A DNA stretch of 16,146 nt from JBBQKF01 sp964549475 (GTDB lineage Bacteria > Bacillota > Clostridia > Saccharofermentanales > UBA5734). Below the pieces are notes generated by a model. That model saw nothing but the letters and a program-made list of their open reading frames with translations, was not told the origin of the DNA and did no database searches. The DNA is taken from the NCBI GenBank assembly GCA_964549475.1, contig CAZJXH010000063.1:1-16146 (forward strand), written 5' to 3'. Positions 13,328-16,146 of the stretch are shown here, piece after piece. The translations under genes and the position numbers were made by a program. Within the stretch, counting starts at the first letter, position 1; each line of letters begins with the position of its first letter.

Positions 13328-16146
13328 CTGGTCATTTTTCGGGGGCTGTCTGAGTTCGATTTCGTGAAGGAGCTTTTCCAGCCGCAGCTGGAATTCCTGA
13401 TGGAACCGGAGGATCTGCGGCTCCTCCTTGCTGATAAGGGCCTGTTGAAGTCCGCTTGCAGCTTCCTGCAGGCTTTTCGCTCCGATGCTGCCCGAACTGC
13501 TTTTGATTTTATGGGCGATTTTAATGGCATCTTCATATTGCTGTTCGTTGATTTTTCCGGCCATGACAGCTGGAACATCCTTGTTTTCCTGATAATATTG
13601 ATGAAGGACTACCTGATAAAGTGCGGCGTCTCCTCCGATCCGCCGGAGGCCGTCCTCTTCGTCCAGAATATTCCCGATATCATCCACAGCCGGCACCGGC
13701 ATGGTCTCTTCAAGCCTTTTACGCTTTTCGGGGTTGATGACTTTAACGATTGTCTCGACAAATTGTTCCGGCTCAAACGGTTTGCTGATATAATAATCGA
13801 TCCCGGCTTCCTTGCAGCGCTGTTCGACACCGGATATGGCATCCGCGGTCATGGCAATGATCGGGATATCGCCATCTGTTTTGCGGATAAGGACGGTCGC
13901 TTCCAACCCGTTCATGACCGGCATATGAAGATCCATCAGAATAAGATCGATATTATTTTGATTATTAAGAAAAAAATCAACTCCCTCCTGCCCGTTATCC
14001 GCCAGAGAAACCTTGAATCCAGACTGTTCCAGAATGGATTGCGCAATGAACTGATTTGTCTTATTGTCTTCGACGACCAGAACGTGGTATGGATATTGAA
14101 CGAGGGCGGATTCTTTTTTCACATCCGGGGGAGAAGGGCGGTGCAGACCCATCAGATTGATTTTGAACACCTCCACGATTCCATTGTATAGAATAGAAGG
14201 GAGGATTGGTTTTGTGATTCCAAAATCGATTCCGGACGCTTCCAGCTGATCAAAAAGTTCTCCTTTTGTCAGAGGAATCATTAAAATGCATTTGGGAGTC
14301 TCTTTGTATGACAACTGGCTTTTGACTTTTGCATAAAACTCAATTCCTCCGCCCTGCGGCGTCTCGGAATCAAGGAGAAGAAGCCCGTATGGCTTGTGAT
14401 TTTCCCTGGAGGCGTTCCGGATCATCTCGAACGCTCCTTCTTCCGAGGACGAAAATTCCGCATTCAACCCGAAGGAATGCAGATATTCTTTTACAAGATT
14501 CAAGTTTGTGATGTTTTTTTCGATGACAAGGATCCGGATATTTTTGAAGTATTCCCCGATGGATTTCTTGTTTTCTTCGTGTTCATCCCGCAAATCGGCT
14601 TCCAGCGTCAATTGAACGATAAAAGTAGATCCCTCGCCTTCGGTGCTGTATACTTGAATCTTGCCATTCATCATGTTGACAAGGCTGTTTACAATGGAAA
14701 GACCCAGTCCGGTTCCCCCGAACCGCCTGCTGATACTTGCGTCCGCCTGGCTGAACGGCTGGAAAAGATGCAGGATCTGCTCTTTGGACATGCCGATGCC
14801 GGTATCTTTTATACGGAATTGAATGACATGGGCATTATTGTCTTTCGCCTCCAATTGGATGGAAAAAGCAACCGATCCCTTGTCGGTGAATTTGATGGCG
14901 TTGCTCACAATGTTGACCAATATCTGTTCGATTCTCGTCGGATCTCCCCAGAAAAAAGTCGGAATATCCGGATCCTTGTTCATCGAAAACTCGATTCCCT
15001 TTTCTTCGATTTTTAAAAAGACAATATTGATCACATGGTCGATCACTTTGTCAATATTAAATGAAACTCTTTCCAGATCGATTTTTCCGGCTTCGATCCT
15101 GGAGAAATCCAGGATGTCGTTGATAATATTCAGCATACTCCGCGCCGCCTGGGTGATCTTGTCCAGATATTGCTGCTGTGTCACGGTCACATCTGTTTTT
15201 TTAATAAGATAGGCAATTCCGGTAATCGCATTCAGCGGGGTCCGAATCTCATGTGACATTCTTGCCAGGAAAGTCGATTTGATCTGATTGGCATGCTCTG
15301 CTTCGTCCTTTGCAATACGGAGTTCTTCCTGGATAATTTTCCGCTTTGCAATCTCTTTCCTCAATCTGACAATCCAAAAAGAGGAAACGACAACAATGAG
15401 CACAATGACCAGCCCGGCGATCCCGATGATCTGGAACAGCAAGGTATAGTCGAAACTTTTCTCGACACCGACCCAGCGGTTGTTGATGGTCAGTTTTTCT
15501 TCCTGGGTGATGCTTGCCAGTCCTTTGTTAAGAATGCTGACAAGCTCCGGCCAGTCGTTTCGGACTGCGAAATACAGAAGCTGTTTCTCTTCGGATGCGA
15601 TTTCGATGTACTTTAAATTAGTGATTCCGTTGTCTTTGATCAGATAATTCGATGTCGCCAGATTTCCGACGAATGCGGTTTCCGTTCCGGATGAAACCGC
15701 TTGAAGCGCTTTTACGACATCCGAGTAAAGACTCATCTGGATGGACGGGTATTCCTGGAGGAACCCGTAATGCGAGCTGTTTGTCTGAACCGCCACTTTC
15801 TTGTTCATCAAATCATTAAAGGAGGCGATATCCTTATTGTTTGTATTAATGAAAACGACTCGCAGAAAAGAGTAATAGGATGCGGAAAACAGAAAGTAAG
15901 GCTCCCGCTCCCTGGTCTTTGCAATACAAGGCAGTACGTCAAGCTCTTTGCGCACGGCTTTCTCGTAAGCCTGTGCCCAGGTCAGGGACTTTTCGACGAT
16001 GAACTGGATCCCGATCCGCTGGCTGATCAGTGCGATATAATCGGGCGCGATTCCCTTATAGACGCCATCTGTATCGATAAACTCATAGGGAATGAAGGAA
16101 GGATCCACCCCGAGGTGGATCACCGGATGGGCGGTGATGAAATTCC
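13322..16146 (-). CDS. BvgS-like hybrid sensor histidine kinase with two receivers and HPt domain (N-terminus outside window)
   Basis: The frame is open to the right edge. A GTG at 16121-16123 is internal, because the codons before it read FITAHPVIHLGVDPSF, the usual opening of a family 3 solute-binding sensor domain. The true start and signal segment are therefore missing. Numbered from that GTG, the domains are: solute-binding fold (about 1-220), membrane helix (about 227-252), HisKA with H291 in MSHEIRTPLNA, and an ATPase with N408, DTGIG (440-444) and GTGLGL (470-475). Then come a degenerate receiver (about 528-655), a complete receiver (about 679-798) with E685/D686, D731 and K781, and an HPt domain with H871 in AHKIKSSSGSIG. 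The final HPt phosphate would go to a response regulator not seen here. The stop TAA (13322-13324 on the minus strand) overlaps the end of the cyclase gene. Amino-acid-like or other small ligands are typical for such sensor domains, but this one's ligand is unknown. Confidence 0.94.
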   Translation of the reverse strand, partial: NFITAHPVIHLGVDPSFIPYEFIDTDGVYKGIAPDYIALISQRIGIQFIVEKSLTWAQAYEKAVRKELDVLPCIAKTREREPYFLFSASYYSFLRVVFINTNNKDIASFNDLMNKKVAVQTNSSHYGFLQEYPSIQMSLYSDVVKALQAVSSGTETAFVGNLATSNYLIKDNGITNLKYIEIASEEKQLLYFAVRNDWPELVSILNKGLASITQEEKLTINNRWVGVEKSFDYTLLFQIIGIAGLVIVLIVVVSSFWIVRLRKEIAKRKIIQEELRIAKDEAEHANQIKSTFLARMSHEIRTPLNAITGIAYLIKKTDVTVTQQQYLDKITQAARSMLNIINDILDFSRIEAGKIDLERVSFNIDKVIDHVINIVFLKIEEKGIEFSMNKDPDIPTFFWGDPTRIEQILVNIVSNAIKFTDKGSVAFSIQLEAKDNNAHVIQFRIKDTGIGMSKEQILHLFQPFSQADASISRRFGGTGLGLSIVNSLVNMMNGKIQVYSTEGEGSTFIVQLTLEADLRDEHEENKKSIGEYFKNIRILVIEKNITNLNLVKEYLHSFGLNAEFSSSEEGAFEMIRNASRENHKPYGLLLLDSETPQGGGIEFYAKVKSQLSYKETPKCILMIPLTKGELFDQLEASGIDFGITKPILPSILYNGIVEVFKINLMGLHRPSPPDVKKESALVQYPYHVLVVEDNKTNQFIAQSILEQSGFKVSLADNGQEGVDFFLNNQNNIDLILMDLHMPVMNGLEATVLIRKTDGDIPIIAMTADAISGVEQRCKEAGIDYYISKPFEPEQFVETIVKVINPEKRKRLEETMPVPAVDDIGNILDEEDGLRRIGGDAALYQVVLHQYYQENKDVPAVMAGKINEQQYEDAIKIAHKIKSSSGSIGAKSLQEAASGLQQALISKEEPQILRFHQEFQLRLEKLLHEIELRQPPKNDQL

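Noticed and set aside
13364..14191. 275-aa plus-strand ORF opposite the hybrid kinase
   Set aside because: It is a frame shadow of the receiver and HPt regions of the minus-strand kinase, whose motifs are unmistakable. The same applies to the ORFs at 14396-15016 and 14823-15212.
1..16146. CRISPR array, tRNA, rRNA, phage or transposase genes
   Set aside because: No spaced direct repeats, cloverleaf sequences, rRNA segments or transposase/integrase motifs were seen on either strand.

Overview
The window looks like part of a low-to-moderate-GC chromosome of an anaerobic Bacillota (Clostridia-like) bacterium. The reasons are the strong AGGAGG-type ribosome binding sites, a YesM/YesN-type two-component pair next to a carbohydrate-type (CUT1) ABC importer that carries no ATPase gene of its own, an MttB-superfamily methyltransferase encoded without an in-frame amber codon, and two uroporphyrinogen-decarboxylase (UroD)-superfamily proteins of the kind used in corrinoid methyl transfer. 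The genus cannot be told from the sequence alone.

Layout. Bases 1-357 hold the last 22 codons of an unidentified gene and at best one small doubtful ORF. Bases 379-1812 encode the MttB-like methyltransferase. A 30-bp-arm palindrome (1849-1918), which is either a terminator or a dispersed palindromic repeat, separates it from a sensor kinase (2080-3861) and its AraC-type response regulator (3876-5561). After a 217-bp AT-rich gap comes a same-strand gene run: solute-binding lipoprotein (5779-7155), hairpin, permease 1 (7214-8139), permease 2 (8144-8974), and two different UroD-superfamily proteins (9065-10195, 10224-11366). It ends at a rho-independent terminator (about 11447-11486). A separate unit follows: an extended -10 promoter, a roughly 120-nt leader that can fold into a closed multi-branch structure, and a membrane diguanylate cyclase (11687-13327). 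The last gene (13322 to the right edge, minus strand) is a large BvgS-like hybrid histidine kinase. It lacks its N-terminus because the window ends, and it meets the cyclase tail to tail with overlapping stop codons.

How the genes may work together (inference). The sensor kinase and regulator probably detect an extracellular solute and switch on the importer. The binding protein and two permeases bring the solute in using an ATPase encoded elsewhere. The UroD-type proteins, perhaps with the MttB-like enzyme, may remove or transfer methyl groups from it through a corrinoid protein encoded outside this window. A sugar-type importer combined with two methyl-transfer protein families suggests a methylated substrate, but no gene here fixes which one. 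The cyclase and hybrid kinase look like an independent signalling pair.

The most notable anomaly is in permease 1. The ribosome binding site, the start codon and the natural first 41 residues are all present, but they are out of frame with the rest of the gene by one base at a run of ten adenines. This is a sequencing error, a recent frameshift, a phase-variable tract or a slippage site. Other points of interest are loss of the usual zinc-ligand motif in the second UroD protein, a 9-bp tandem repeat that includes the permease 2 stop codon, and the structured leader in front of the cyclase.
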